From contig NZ_RLII01000004.1 in assembly GCF_004102745.1 (NCBI RefSeq), positions 186,001 to 250,000 of the forward strand: DNA of 64,000 bases. Reading direction: 5' to 3'. Source of the stretch: Acetivibrio mesophilus. GTDB taxonomy: Bacteria > Bacillota > Clostridia > Acetivibrionales > Acetivibrionaceae. The notes under the pieces were generated by a model. The model was not told where the DNA came from. It saw nothing but the letters and a program-made list of their open reading frames with translations, and ran no database searches. The number at the start of each line of letters is the position of its first letter. The stretch's first letter is position 1. The translations under genes were made by a program, and so were the position numbers. Of this stretch, positions 30,049 to 39,208 are shown one piece after another.

Positions 30049-31704
30049 ATGTTTATTAAACGCAATAAAATTCTTCTTACAGTGTTTACCCTTTCAATCA
30101 TGCTGCTTATATTAAGGGTAGTCTATATACAGCTGATTTTGGGGGAAAAGCTTTTCATACAGGCAACTGCCCAAAAGGTATCCAACCTCCCCATCGATGT
30201 GCCGAGAGGAGATATACTTGACAGAAATCTCATTCCTCTTACCAGCAGAAAAAAGAAAATAGATGTGGTAATACAGCCGCTTTACCTTAAGGACAATGAT
30301 AGCGATCTCCTAAATATATCAAACATCTTAGAGCTTAATTTCAACGAAATTAATAGACAGGTTCAAATTTGTAAAGAACCCATAAAAATTAGAGCCGATG
30401 AAAGTAAAAAAGATCTTCTTATAAAAGAAAGAGTTCATGGAATATCCTTTATATACTCCCTTGAAAGGTACGATGACAACACTCCTGCCAAGCATGTCCT
30501 TGGCTATCTAAATAAAATTGACATGACGGGAGAAACAGGCCTTGAAAAAGCATATGAGAATTATCTTAAGCAGGACTCCAAAAGCAGTGTCGGAGTCATA
30601 ACCGATGCCAAGGATAATCCTTTAAAAGGCTTTGGCTATCGATTTATAAATTCCGGCGAAAAAAATGAAAAGCTGAATGTAAAACTAACCATTGATTATA
30701 ATATCCAGAAAACCGCGGAAGATGTTATGGACAGGTATAATCTTAAAGGTGCTGTTGTAATAGAAGAAGTTAAGTCCGGCGATATTGTTGCTATGGTAAG
30801 CAAGCCCGATTATAACCCCAACGAAGTCGAGAAATATCTTGAGAGCCGAGATAAAGAGCTGTTTAACAGAGCAGTTGCATCCTACAATCTTGGTTCCATA
30901 TTCAAAATTATCGACTTAGCAAGTGCCTACAGCAAAAATATTGATCCGTCAATGTATTACTACTGCCCGGGATATGTGGTTTTGGGAGATAAGGAGTTTA
31001 GATGCTCTGCCTTTGGAAGAGGCGGCCATGGATTAATAGATCTGCATGAAGCCTTTGCTTCCTCCTGCAACCCGTACTTTATTGAGCTGGGAATTAGAGT
31101 TGGTCCAAAAAACATAATAGACACTGCAAGTAAATTTGGTTTTGGGAGAATCACCGGCATTGATGCCCAAGGAGTTGAAGAATCGGCCGGCAACCTTCCC
31201 ACCCCCGACAGTTTCACCTACGGAGATACCGCCAATATCTCCATAGGTCAAGGGGATGTCTTGGCGACTCCCCTTCAGGTTGCAGACATGGTTGCCACTA
31301 TTGCAAACGGTGGAATTAAGAATGAGGTAAACATTGTAGATTCCCTAGTTGACAGTAAAGGAAATACTGTAAAGGTGATTAAGAAAAACAAGGGTGAAAG
31401 AATAATTGACAAAGAGGTATGCGATAAAATAAAGCAGCTCATGGAGGAAGTTACAGTCAGCGGTACCGGAACCAGAGCAAACCTTAGTGAATACGGTGGT
31501 GCTGGCGGAAAGACCGGAAGTGCCGAAACAGGTCAATACATTAATGGAGAAAAAGTGGTACATGCATGGTTTGCCGGCTATTTTCCACGACTTGATCCAA
31601 AATATTCGGTCTCGGTATTTATTGAAGATGGAAAAAGCGGAGGAACAATAGCTGCTCCTGTCTTCGAGGAAATTGCTAAAACTATCTTGAAAAAGGGTTT
31701 TTAA
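30049..31704 (+). CDS. class B penicillin-binding protein (transpeptidase)
   Basis: Peptidoglycan DD-transpeptidase anchored by an N-terminal helix (about residues 8-28). The 551-aa protein has a PBP dimerisation domain beginning RGDILDRNLIPLTSR and the three active-site motifs: SIFK (YNLGSIFKII), SCN (ASSCNPYFIELG) and KTG (GGKTGSAETG). It has no PASTA domain. I chose the ATG at 30049, behind AAAGGGGG. It lies just upstream of sigK, so a sporulation role (SpoVD-like) is possible but not shown. Confidence 0.9.
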   Translation: MFIKRNKILLTVFTLSIMLLILRVVYIQLILGEKLFIQATAQKVSNLPIDVPRGDILDRNLIPLTSRKKKIDVVIQPLYLKDNDSDLLNISNILELNFNEINRQVQICKEPIKIRADESKKDLLIKERVHGISFIYSLERYDDNTPAKHVLGYLNKIDMTGETGLEKAYENYLKQDSKSSVGVITDAKDNPLKGFGYRFINSGEKNEKLNVKLTIDYNIQKTAEDVMDRYNLKGAVVIEEVKSGDIVAMVSKPDYNPNEVEKYLESRDKELFNRAVASYNLGSIFKIIDLASAYSKNIDPSMYYYCPGYVVLGDKEFRCSAFGRGGHGLIDLHEAFASSCNPYFIELGIRVGPKNIIDTASKFGFGRITGIDAQGVEESAGNLPTPDSFTYGDTANISIGQGDVLATPLQVADMVATIANGGIKNEVNIVDSLVDSKGNTVKVIKKNKGERIIDKEVCDKIKQLMEEVTVSGTGTRANLSEYGGAGGKTGSAETGQYINGEKVVHAWFAGYFPRLDPKYSVSVFIEDGKSGGTIAAPVFEEIAKTILKKGF

Positions 31705-31722
31705 ATTAATTTTTGTACTGGC

Positions 31723-31751
31723 ACCTAAAATATTTATGCTACATATACTTA
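31723..31751 (+). promoter_or_regulatory. possible sporulation sigma (E/K type) promoter of sigK
   Basis: AC at 31723-31724, a 17-bp spacer and CATATACTT from 31742 resemble the mother-cell AC/CATANNNTA pattern. It is a short degenerate match. Confidence 0.3.
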
Positions 31752-31783
31752 TAAGGTAGCCAATTTATTGGAGGTGCCTTATC

Positions 31784-32494
31784 TTGCTTTATATATTGTT
31801 TTCCTCATTTATAGAGATACTAAATAATATATTCTTTCTTTCAGGCTATATTTCCAATATCAATTCATTTCCCCATCCTTTAAGTCCTGAAGAAGAGCAA
31901 CACTATTTAAAGCTTTTAAAAAGCGGAGATGAAGAAGCAAAGAACATACTTATTGAAAGAAATTTAAGACTCGTTGCTCATATTGTAAAAAAGTACAATT
32001 CTACTATAGGTGATAGTGATGATTTAATTTCAATTGGAACCATTGGATTAATAAAGGCGATCGGCACGTTTAATCACGAAAAAGGTACAAGACTTGTAAC
32101 TTATGCAGCTCGATGCATCGAAAACGAGATTTTAATGCATATCCGTTCCAGTAAGAAAACTCAAAGCGAGGTTTCCCTTCAGGACCCTATTGGGGTTGAT
32201 AGGGATGGAAACGAAATAGCTCTTATTGACGTTATCGGCAATGAATCGGAATCAGTAGTTGAAGAAGTAGAGCTTAAGATGCAAGTTAAACGTCTCTACA
32301 ACAAAATGAAAGACGTGTTGAAGGCTCGAGAAAAAATGGTCTTGGAACTACGGTATGGACTTTTAAACGGCACAAGTAAGACTCAGCGTGAAATAGCCAA
32401 AATGTTGGGAATTTCAAGGTCTTATGTTTCAAGAATTGAAAAAAAAGCAATAAAGAAGTTAGGAAAAGAGCTAAAATCAGAAAGCTGTAAATAA
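31784..32494 (+). CDS. sigK: RNA polymerase sigma-K factor (late mother-cell sporulation)
   Basis: The 236-aa protein starts at TTG, 7 nt after GGAGGTG. It has a hydrophobic pro-like N-terminus (about residues 1-22), region 2 (LISIGTIGLIKAIGTFNHEKGTRLVTYAARCIENEIL) read here in parts, and region 4 helix-turn-helix (QREIAKMLGISRSYVSRIEKK), matching SigK. The gene is intact, with no skin-type insertion. It is transcribed toward ytvI. Confidence 0.92.
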   Translation: MLYILFSSFIEILNNIFFLSGYISNINSFPHPLSPEEEQHYLKLLKSGDEEAKNILIERNLRLVAHIVKKYNSTIGDSDDLISIGTIGLIKAIGTFNHEKGTRLVTYAARCIENEILMHIRSSKKTQSEVSLQDPIGVDRDGNEIALIDVIGNESESVVEEVELKMQVKRLYNKMKDVLKAREKMVLELRYGLLNGTSKTQREIAKMLGISRSYVSRIEKKAIKKLGKELKSESCK

Positions 32495-32531
32495 TTATTC
32501 TCGGCTTTCTGACTTCTCTATCTTTTTAATA
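32477..32531 (+). terminator. bidirectional terminator between sigK and ytvI
   Basis: Arms TCAGAAAGC (overlapping the sigK 3' end) and GCTTTCTGA (32504-32512) are followed by a T-rich stretch with TTTTT on the plus strand and by ATTTTAG on the minus strand. Confidence 0.5.
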
Positions 32532-32554
32532 CACTTTTTATTGCCACAACACCT

Positions 32555-33637
32555 TTATTTTTTATTGAAATCGTTTATTAGCTCTTTAAGGCTTTTTTGC
32601 TTTATCATTCCTGAAATAATATTTTTAAAAAGCAATACCACAATAGGCCCTAAAATAAGCCCGAATAAACCCAAGAACTGCATCCCAAGGTACATCGTCA
32701 TCAACGTCACCAAAGGATGGAGCCCTATCTGGTGGCCGACTATCTTAGGCTCTATCATCTGTCTTATAACAAGCACTACAATATACAAAATCAGCAGCGA
32801 CACTCCCATCCTAATGTCCTTGGTTAAAAACTCATATATGGCCCAGGGGACCAGGACTCCTCCTGTCCCGAGTACCGGGAAGGCATCTATAAAGCTAACA
32901 ACCAACCCTAGGAGAATAGAGTGTTTTATACCTATTATTGAAAAGCCGATAGAAAGCTCACAAAAAGTAATTGACATTAGTATTAGCTGCGCTTTAATAT
33001 ATCCAAACAAGGCCACAAACATATTGTCTTTTATACTTATTACATTATTTAAAAATGCTTCAGGTAAATTATGCTTGATATAGTCATAAATCTTGTCTCT
33101 ATCACTGGAAAGAAAGTAGGTTGATAAAATTGTCACAAGCACAAATACCATCATCTGAGGTATCGATACTGCCGTATTGTAAATTCCCTTCACAAATGAA
33201 TCCACCACACTGGAAATGGAATTCGAAAGGTTTGAAACCATATTTGAAATTTGGGCGATAACCTCATTGGGAAGACCGAAATAAATGTTCAAGCCTCTGT
33301 TTATCAAATTCGATATGTTTTGATATACTTCTTTAAAATAGTCTGGCTGAGAGTTTGAAAGACTCGCTATTTCCTTATATAGTTTTGAGACCAACAGGAG
33401 AAGCAGTACCGCTATAATCAAGAGGACCAAAAGCAAGGATACCAGTGCTGCAATTTTTCTGCTAAGCTTTAGCTTTTTCATAAGGAACTTGATCACAGGC
33501 TCAATTGATGAAGCAATAGCAAAAGCAATAACAAACGGCGCCAGATAAACTGCAAGCCTCAACCCCAGCAATATTCCCAGAAATGTTCCACCAAAAATAA
33601 GAACCAACTTTATAATTAATTTCACTCTCTTATCCAT
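32555..33637 (-). CDS. ytvI: AI-2E family membrane protein, sporulation YtvI type
   Basis: The 360-aa protein has paired N-terminal helices, a long central amphipathic region and about five C-terminal helices, ending with the family motif FGLILGPIVVLLFKN. It resembles YtvI, an integral membrane protein linked to sporulation in Bacillus, within the AI-2E exporter family. I chose the ATG at 33637, 8 nt after AGGA. Proximity to sigK fits a sporulation role, but transport substrate is unknown. Confidence 0.8.
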   Translation of the reverse strand: MDKRVKLIIKLVLIFGGTFLGILLGLRLAVYLAPFVIAFAIASSIEPVIKFLMKKLKLSRKIAALVSLLLVLLIIAVLLLLLVSKLYKEIASLSNSQPDYFKEVYQNISNLINRGLNIYFGLPNEVIAQISNMVSNLSNSISSVVDSFVKGIYNTAVSIPQMMVFVLVTILSTYFLSSDRDKIYDYIKHNLPEAFLNNVISIKDNMFVALFGYIKAQLILMSITFCELSIGFSIIGIKHSILLGLVVSFIDAFPVLGTGGVLVPWAIYEFLTKDIRMGVSLLILYIVVLVIRQMIEPKIVGHQIGLHPLVTLMTMYLGMQFLGLFGLILGPIVVLLFKNIISGMIKQKSLKELINDFNKK

Positions 33638-33971
33638 ACTAACCATCCTATTGAAAAAATGTAGAAAAAAGAATTTTATTAGTTAAAAAACATAACACTT
33701 TTATATTTATATTATATAATATTAAACACTTTATCATAATGCAAGCTATTTTTAATTAAATATGTGGGTAAAAAGAGGAAATAACTTAAAGAGTGCTTGC
33801 AGCTACTGGAATCTGCAAGCACTCAAATTGAATTGTGCGTTTGTCGAACTAATTATAAAATACCTTATTTTACATATGATTGTCAACATATCTGCATGTT
33901 CTATTTTACACACACTACAATTTATGTTTAGCATGTTATAACACTATAAAATTCCAAGTAAAATAATAACA
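33638..33971. other. intergenic region between ytvI and mutS2
   Basis: 334 bp, very AT-rich. Apart from the mutS2 terminator at 33791-33824 I see no ORF with a ribosome site and no convincing promoter for ytvI. Confidence 0.6.
33791..33824 (-). terminator. intrinsic terminator of mutS2
   Basis: 12-bp arms GAGTGCTTGCAG / CTGCAAGCACTC, 10-nt loop, then TTTAAGTTATTT on the minus strand. Confidence 0.75.
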
Positions 33972-36353
33972 TCATTTCAGTTCGACTATCGTAACTCCCG
34001 ACTCACCTTCCCCGTACTTTCCAAGTCTGAAGGATTTAACCCGGGAATTTGATTTTAAATACTTCTGTATGCCGTTTCGCAGTATCCCAGTTCCCTTTCC
34101 GTGAATAATAGATACTTCCCCCAGCCCGGAAATAGCCGCGTCATCCAAATATTTGTCAACACTTTCGATGGCTTCTTCCAAGCTGTATCCCCTAAGGTCA
34201 ATTTCAGTTGATATGTTTTTTGCCTTTGATGTCCCTATCTTTCCGATCCCGGACTTATTCAGCACGCTTTTCTGTTCATCTACCAATTTTAGATTTGATA
34301 TATGAACATTTATTTTCATTATTCCTGCCTGCACCACTGCCTCTCCGTCTTTGTCTGGAGGAGTAATAATTGTTCCCTTCTGGTTCAGGTTCACGATCAA
34401 AACACTATCCCCAGGCTTCAGATTTTCCGGAGGCTTTACCAGAGTGCTCTTTGGAATAAGAGGCATAGCCAATGTTTCCTCAATAGAATCAATCTTTCTT
34501 TTTAGCTTGAGCCTCATAGCCTCCGCTTCCTTTTGTCTCTGTTCGTTTTGGATCTCCTGTTCAAGCCTTCTCATTTCTGAAATAATTTCTTCTGATTCCC
34601 TTCTCGCTTCAAGAAGGATTTTCCTTGCTTCTGCTTTGGCTTCCTGTAAGACTTTGTCTCTATTTTCATCCAGCCTCTTTTTTTGTTGTTCCACCTCTTT
34701 TTTCAGCTTTTCCGCTTCAAGTCTGTAGCTTTCTGCTCTCATCTTTTCATTTTCCGATTCACTTAAGTTTTTCTCAATGGACATAAGCATGTCTTCGAAC
34801 TTTATGTCGTCTTTTGTCAAAAACTCTTTCGCCCGCTCTATAATATCGTCAAAAAGTCCCAGTCTCTTTGATATGGCAAAGGCATTGCTCTTTCCGGGAA
34901 CCCCAATCAAGAGCTTATAAGTAGGCTTTAGAGTCTCCACATTAAACTCGCAACAGGCATTCTCCACAAATTCTGTGGTGACAGCATACACCTTCAGCTG
35001 ACTGTAATGAGTAGTGGCAACCGTAGTACTGCCCCTGTTTCTTAGATACTCAAGTATTGACATCGCAAGAGCTGCCCCCTCCGTCGGGTCTGTTCCAGCT
35101 CCAAGCTCATCAAATAGAACAAGGGAGTCTTCATCCACATCGTTCATTATTCCAACTATATTCTTCATATGCGAGGAAAAAGTACTAAGACTCTGTTCAA
35201 TACTCTGCTCATCCCCTATATCCGCATAAATCTTTTTGAAAATACTCATCCTAGTTCCCTCATTTGCCGGAATATGAAGGCCTGCCTGGGTCATGAGGGT
35301 AAATAGACCTACTGTTTTCAAAGTAACTGTTTTTCCTCCGGTATTAGGTCCGGTTACTACAAGGGTGTTAAAATCTTCTCCAATCCAGAAGTCGGTTGGA
35401 ACCACAGCTTTTTTGTCTAGAAGTGGGTGTCTTCCCTTTTTTATTAATATTTTATGTTCATCGTTTAGTACAGGGCAAACACAGTTATAATCAAGGCTGA
35501 GCTTTGACTTTGCAAAAATAAAATCGAGTCTACCAAGAAGAGAAACATTGGATTTAAGGGCATCAACAATTCCCCTCACCTCTTCCGTCAATTCTCCTAA
35601 TATTCTCTCAATCTCAGCCTGCTCCTTGATCTTTAGCTCTCTTATGTTGTTGTTTGCTTCAACAACTGCCATAGGTTCAATAAAAATAGTCGCTCCACTA
35701 GCCGATGAATCATGTATAAGTCCAGGTATTTCAGACCTATATTCCTGCTTAACGGGAATTACATATCTATCACCTCTTAAAGTAACTATGGACTCCTGCA
35801 TATATTTCTGATACTTGGATGATCTGAGGATATCATTGAGTCTTTCTTTTATTGACTCCTGAGCATTGCGTATCTGTCTTCTTATATTGGCAAGCGTGGG
35901 ACTCGCATTATCGGCTATTTCTTCCTCGCTTAATATCGACATGTAAATCCTGTCTTCTATCCGTTTATTGGATTCAAGGCACCTTATAAGCTCATTTACC
36001 ACATTGTCATCGTCTGTTTTAATCCTGTCATCATTTGCATAGCTTTTAAGATTTCTTACCACTCTTAGAACTCCAGCAGTCTTTAAAAGCTCTCCGGGGC
36101 TTAGAACTGAACCAATTTCAACCCTTCTTAAGCTATCCCTAATATCATGAATTCCCCCCATAGGAGGGCTTCCTCTTCTTGCTATAAAAGTCACACCGTC
36201 GCTGGTTTCCTTCAACGCCTTCTGTACCATGCTAAAGTCAGCCTCGGGCAGCAGCTCCTCCGCCAATTCCTTGCCTAATGGAGATGCAGTAAGACTTACC
36301 AGCTTATTAATTATTTTGTCAAACTCCAATACTCTAAGTGTTTTTTCGTTCAT
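33972..36353 (-). CDS. mutS2: endonuclease MutS2
   Basis: Branched-DNA/ribosome-collision-associated MutS paralogue. The 793-aa protein has the ATPase Walker A VVTGPNTGGKTVTLKT near residue 330, ELGAGTDPTEGAALA, a long coiled coil (about 515-640, rich in Glu/Lys/Arg) and a C-terminal Smr nuclease domain (EIDLRGYSLEEAIESVDKYL; IIHGKGTGILRNGI near 745). No mismatch-recognition domain I is present, as expected for MutS2. Confidence 0.96.
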   Translation of the reverse strand: MNEKTLRVLEFDKIINKLVSLTASPLGKELAEELLPEADFSMVQKALKETSDGVTFIARRGSPPMGGIHDIRDSLRRVEIGSVLSPGELLKTAGVLRVVRNLKSYANDDRIKTDDDNVVNELIRCLESNKRIEDRIYMSILSEEEIADNASPTLANIRRQIRNAQESIKERLNDILRSSKYQKYMQESIVTLRGDRYVIPVKQEYRSEIPGLIHDSSASGATIFIEPMAVVEANNNIRELKIKEQAEIERILGELTEEVRGIVDALKSNVSLLGRLDFIFAKSKLSLDYNCVCPVLNDEHKILIKKGRHPLLDKKAVVPTDFWIGEDFNTLVVTGPNTGGKTVTLKTVGLFTLMTQAGLHIPANEGTRMSIFKKIYADIGDEQSIEQSLSTFSSHMKNIVGIMNDVDEDSLVLFDELGAGTDPTEGAALAMSILEYLRNRGSTTVATTHYSQLKVYAVTTEFVENACCEFNVETLKPTYKLLIGVPGKSNAFAISKRLGLFDDIIERAKEFLTKDDIKFEDMLMSIEKNLSESENEKMRAESYRLEAEKLKKEVEQQKKRLDENRDKVLQEAKAEARKILLEARRESEEIISEMRRLEQEIQNEQRQKEAEAMRLKLKRKIDSIEETLAMPLIPKSTLVKPPENLKPGDSVLIVNLNQKGTIITPPDKDGEAVVQAGIMKINVHISNLKLVDEQKSVLNKSGIGKIGTSKAKNISTEIDLRGYSLEEAIESVDKYLDDAAISGLGEVSIIHGKGTGILRNGIQKYLKSNSRVKSFRLGKYGEGESGVTIVELK

Positions 36354-36580
36354 TTATCCCTTACCTCATATGTTTTTTATGCTTTATTAACACCTAATAA
36401 TTATAACACAAATAGGTCCGTCTTAAAAGAAAGTTATGTCTTAGCACAATTTCCTAATAAATTCTTTTTCGAAGCACTATATATTAAAGAAAACTTTGCC
36501 TTGAATAAATAAATACTAAAACGAAAAACCTATAATTGGCTAAGTTTTTATACTCATTCATAAAAAAGGAGGTTCTTCAA

Positions 36581-36793
36581 ATGACAAATGAAAAAAAGCT
36601 TGAGATAATAAAATCCTATATTGACGATATAAAAGCATATGAAGAGAGCCATGACTGGCCTTTAAGCAAGAAGAAGCATATAAGAAGGGCTCGTGAGGCA
36701 TATATAAATTTGTATAAGGATGCCGAAAACGGCAAGTTGGATCCGGATTTGCTCCATGAAAATATCACGAGCTTTATGTACATGCTACAGTAA
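36581..36793 (+). CDS. 70-aa soluble protein, unknown function
   Basis: A strong AAAGGAGG ribosome site is 8 nt before the ATG. The protein (start MTNEKKLEIIKSYIDDIKAY) is charged and predicted mostly helical, with DWPLSKKKHIRRAREAYI and no signal peptide or membrane helix. I do not recognise a family. It is isolated between minus-strand genes, so it has its own transcript. Confidence 0.8.
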   Translation: MTNEKKLEIIKSYIDDIKAYEESHDWPLSKKKHIRRAREAYINLYKDAENGKLDPDLLHENITSFMYMLQ

Positions 36794-36842
36794 TAATATT
36801 AACTAAAAATACTTGCTAAATATACTAAAAAGCTGCGCCCAC

Positions 36843-37256
36843 TTACTCTTCTATATATTTTTTAATCATATTAACAGCAGTGTCAATATAATATGGCAGT
36901 GGCTCATTTTTCACGCCTGCCACTTCAATATTGCATCTATTAAGGGGTATAAGTATTTTTTTTGCAGGGCTTTCTGCTATTGCACCAGCCATCAGTGGAG
37001 TAAGCTCTCCCATCATGGAATTTGCTGAAATTATCCCTATAGGACCGACAATAACATCTACCTTCGGAGCATTAAATACTATTGCATTTTCCCCTGATGC
37101 ACCTTCACTAGCTCCAGCCTTTAGCATAAGGGTTGTAGCAAGAGCATTTGTTCCTAAAGCTATGATTTGCGTACCTTCAGGCAATTCCCTTCTCAGTTTT
37201 TCAACAATGGTTTTTCCAATACCTCCACCCTGTCCGTCTACAACTGCTACTTTCAT
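36843..37256 (-). CDS. DUF3842 family protein
   Basis: The 137-aa protein begins MKVAVVDGQGGGIGKTIVEK, a glycine-rich Rossmann-like start, with GTNALATTLMLKAGA and VGPIGIISANSMMGELTP; this pattern matches the clostridial DUF3842 family as I recall it. The ATG at 37256 follows GAGGAG. Function is unknown; nucleotide or cofactor binding is inferred from the Gly-rich loop. Confidence 0.8.
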   Translation of the reverse strand: MKVAVVDGQGGGIGKTIVEKLRRELPEGTQIIALGTNALATTLMLKAGASEGASGENAIVFNAPKVDVIVGPIGIISANSMMGELTPLMAGAIAESPAKKILIPLNRCNIEVAGVKNEPLPYYIDTAVNMIKKYIEE

Positions 37257-37345
37257 TGCATCTCCTCTGTATCCATAAATAAATTTATTTTCTCTCATAG
37301 TGAAAATATCAATTAGATGTCAGCTAAAATTTTACTTCAATAAGT

Positions 37346-37390
37346 AAAAAAAAGCAACACTAAACGATAAGCTCTATCATTTAGTATTGC
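37346..37390 (-). terminator. intrinsic terminator of the amidase gene
   Basis: A 16-bp stem (37354-37369 with 37375-37390) is complete only as minus-strand RNA, where two positions are G-U pairs, and is followed by eight T residues on that strand. Confidence 0.9.
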
Positions 37391-37427
37391 GGATTGATAA
37401 TATATGTTCTTACCATTTCGCAATTGA

Positions 37428-38486
37428 CTATTTGTACATTTTTTCCAAACTCTCAATTACAGCATCCTTTAATGCTTCTGCAGCTTGCTGCTTATATGAA
37501 TCTGTCTTTAGTTTTGCAAGCTCTGTACTGTTAGTCATATAACCTATTTCTGCTATCACCGCAGGCATGTTTGCTGTTCTTAGTACCGCTAGATTTGGTC
37601 TTTGAATAACTCCCATATCTTTTGATTTCAAGGTTTTATTCAAATTCTTCTGAACTATTTGTGCAAATTCATACGTAGAAAGATTGCCCTTTGTCTTGCT
37701 TCTGTCCGGATGGTATAACGTCATAGACCCTGAAGTCTTACTGTTTCCTGCATTGTTGTGCACACTCACAAGCAAATCAGCACCGACCTTGTTTGCAAGA
37801 GCAGATCTTGAATACAGATCCAATGTTGTATCATTATCTCTGGTCATATATGTTTTTATACCTTCAGCTTGCAACAGGGCATTTAGCCGTTTGGCAATAT
37901 CCAGATTCAAATCCTTTTCTTTTACTCCTCCGTACGCAGCCCCTGATTGAGTTCCCCCGTGACCGGCATCAATAACAACCTTGTATGTTCTATCAGTATT
38001 AAGGCCACCTCTTGAAGGTATTTCTGTCGGTTGTTTTCCTATATAAGCTATCACATTTTTTGCATCCCAGCCTACATTCTCTCCAAAGCTTTCAGCAACA
38101 AATCTAATTGGTACCATGACCGTACCGTCTACAAGAATAGGCGGGGCTTCCATATACTTTATAGAACCATCTGAATATGCTACCCTATTTCCAATACTCA
38201 TTGTAATGGTCTTGTTACCTTTGGTCATCTCTATTACCTGATAAGAAGGATACCATTCAGTCCTAACTCCCATTACCTGAAAAGTAGTTCTTGCCGGTAC
38301 TAAAATTCTTCCTTCGATAGTGACAGGATTCCTTTCGAGCGACAAAATCCTTCCATCCACAGCTATGAATGCATTAGAGGTCATTCCCCAAAGACCTGAA
38401 TAATACTGACCGCTTGAGGCAAACCCAGGAACTGCCATGAGTGATACAAGTGTTAATACAGCTAGTAAAAATGCTAACTTCTTCAT
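37428..38486 (-). CDS. secreted N-acetylmuramoyl-L-alanine amidase with copper-amine-oxidase-type wall domain
   Basis: Cleaves the lactyl-peptide bond in peptidoglycan. The 352-aa precursor has a signal peptide (MKKLAFLLAVLTLVSLMAV), a copper amine oxidase N-terminal domain (about residues 40-150, RILVPARTTFQVMG; VMVPIRFVAESFGE) and an Amidase_3 domain with zinc ligands/catalytic residues in VIDAGHGG, GGVKEKDLN, SVHNN and AEIGYM. I chose the ATG at 38486, 4 nt after GGAGGGGA. A second amidase of this class is at 61502. Confidence 0.92.
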   Translation of the reverse strand: MKKLAFLLAVLTLVSLMAVPGFASSGQYYSGLWGMTSNAFIAVDGRILSLERNPVTIEGRILVPARTTFQVMGVRTEWYPSYQVIEMTKGNKTITMSIGNRVAYSDGSIKYMEAPPILVDGTVMVPIRFVAESFGENVGWDAKNVIAYIGKQPTEIPSRGGLNTDRTYKVVIDAGHGGTQSGAAYGGVKEKDLNLDIAKRLNALLQAEGIKTYMTRDNDTTLDLYSRSALANKVGADLLVSVHNNAGNSKTSGSMTLYHPDRSKTKGNLSTYEFAQIVQKNLNKTLKSKDMGVIQRPNLAVLRTANMPAVIAEIGYMTNSTELAKLKTDSYKQQAAEALKDAVIESLEKMYK

Positions 38487-38658
38487 AACTCCCCTCCTCT
38501 CTTTCCTCAATTTCAATTATATCAGGTTTACATAATAATTCTATAAAGAAATACAATCTTCCTCTATGTAATTTATACTAAGGAAAAATAGGATACGGAT
38601 GGATAAGTTAACATAAAGTATATTTTAAAGCTTATTCGGGCAGACTGCCATATATTGA

Positions 38659-38955
38659 TCAGTTATTAATTTTTCGTCTAATAATCGGAAATATCCAAAA
38701 ACCAAGAGACATTGAAACAAGACAGGCACCTATTCCTGAAAGAATAGGAAGTAAAGTAAAATACAATTGTGATAGTGAAGCAACAGAACCGTTTTGAATG
38801 ATTGATGTCATTCTAATAATGCCGACCATAAACAGAAAAGCTATTCCTGTAATCTGGAATATATAATGTTGTTTTAATAGGTTTAAAACAGAAGCCCCCA
38901 AAAGAACTATAATAAACACTGCAATTGAATATGAAACACTTAAATCTGTATTCAA
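38659..38955 (-). CDS. small membrane protein, 98 aa, unknown function
   Basis: Three hydrophobic segments (about residues 8-26, 33-50 and 65-90) and a basic C-terminus (PIIRRKINN) indicate a small integral membrane protein. The only start is a TTG with GGGTG 7 nt and GAGG nearer upstream, so the start is uncertain. I do not recognise it. It is isolated between the amidase and the ABC transporter. Confidence 0.6.
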   Translation of the reverse strand: MNTDLSVSYSIAVFIIVLLGASVLNLLKQHYIFQITGIAFLFMVGIIRMTSIIQNGSVASLSQLYFTLLPILSGIGACLVSMSLGFWIFPIIRRKINN

Positions 38956-39080
38956 ACCTCAACACCCGTTCTTTCTATTTTTGAATCTTTCTACATTCCA
39001 TTTATTCAACTACAATATATATTGTAATACTCGATTGAAATAATTTCAAACTATTTCCCCAACCCCCAGATATAAGTTTA

Positions 39081-39111
39081 GGCTTCGACAAAATTAAATT
39101 TCGCCAAAGCC
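39081..39111 (-). terminator. probable terminator of the sugar ABC transporter operon
   Basis: A 13-bp stem with several G-U pairs forms as minus-strand RNA (GGCTT outer arms paired with AAGCC), with a 5-nt loop. No strong T run follows. Confidence 0.45.
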
Positions 39112-39208
39112 CAGATAAAATTAATTAAAGCTTTTTATTGAATACAAATCATGTTTCAAAAAGAAATTGATTTTTTTTATTATTATATTATTTTTATAAA
39201 ACTAGGGA

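Noticed and set aside
31784-32494. Skin-element interruption of sigK
   Set aside because: The reading frame is continuous through regions 2 and 4.
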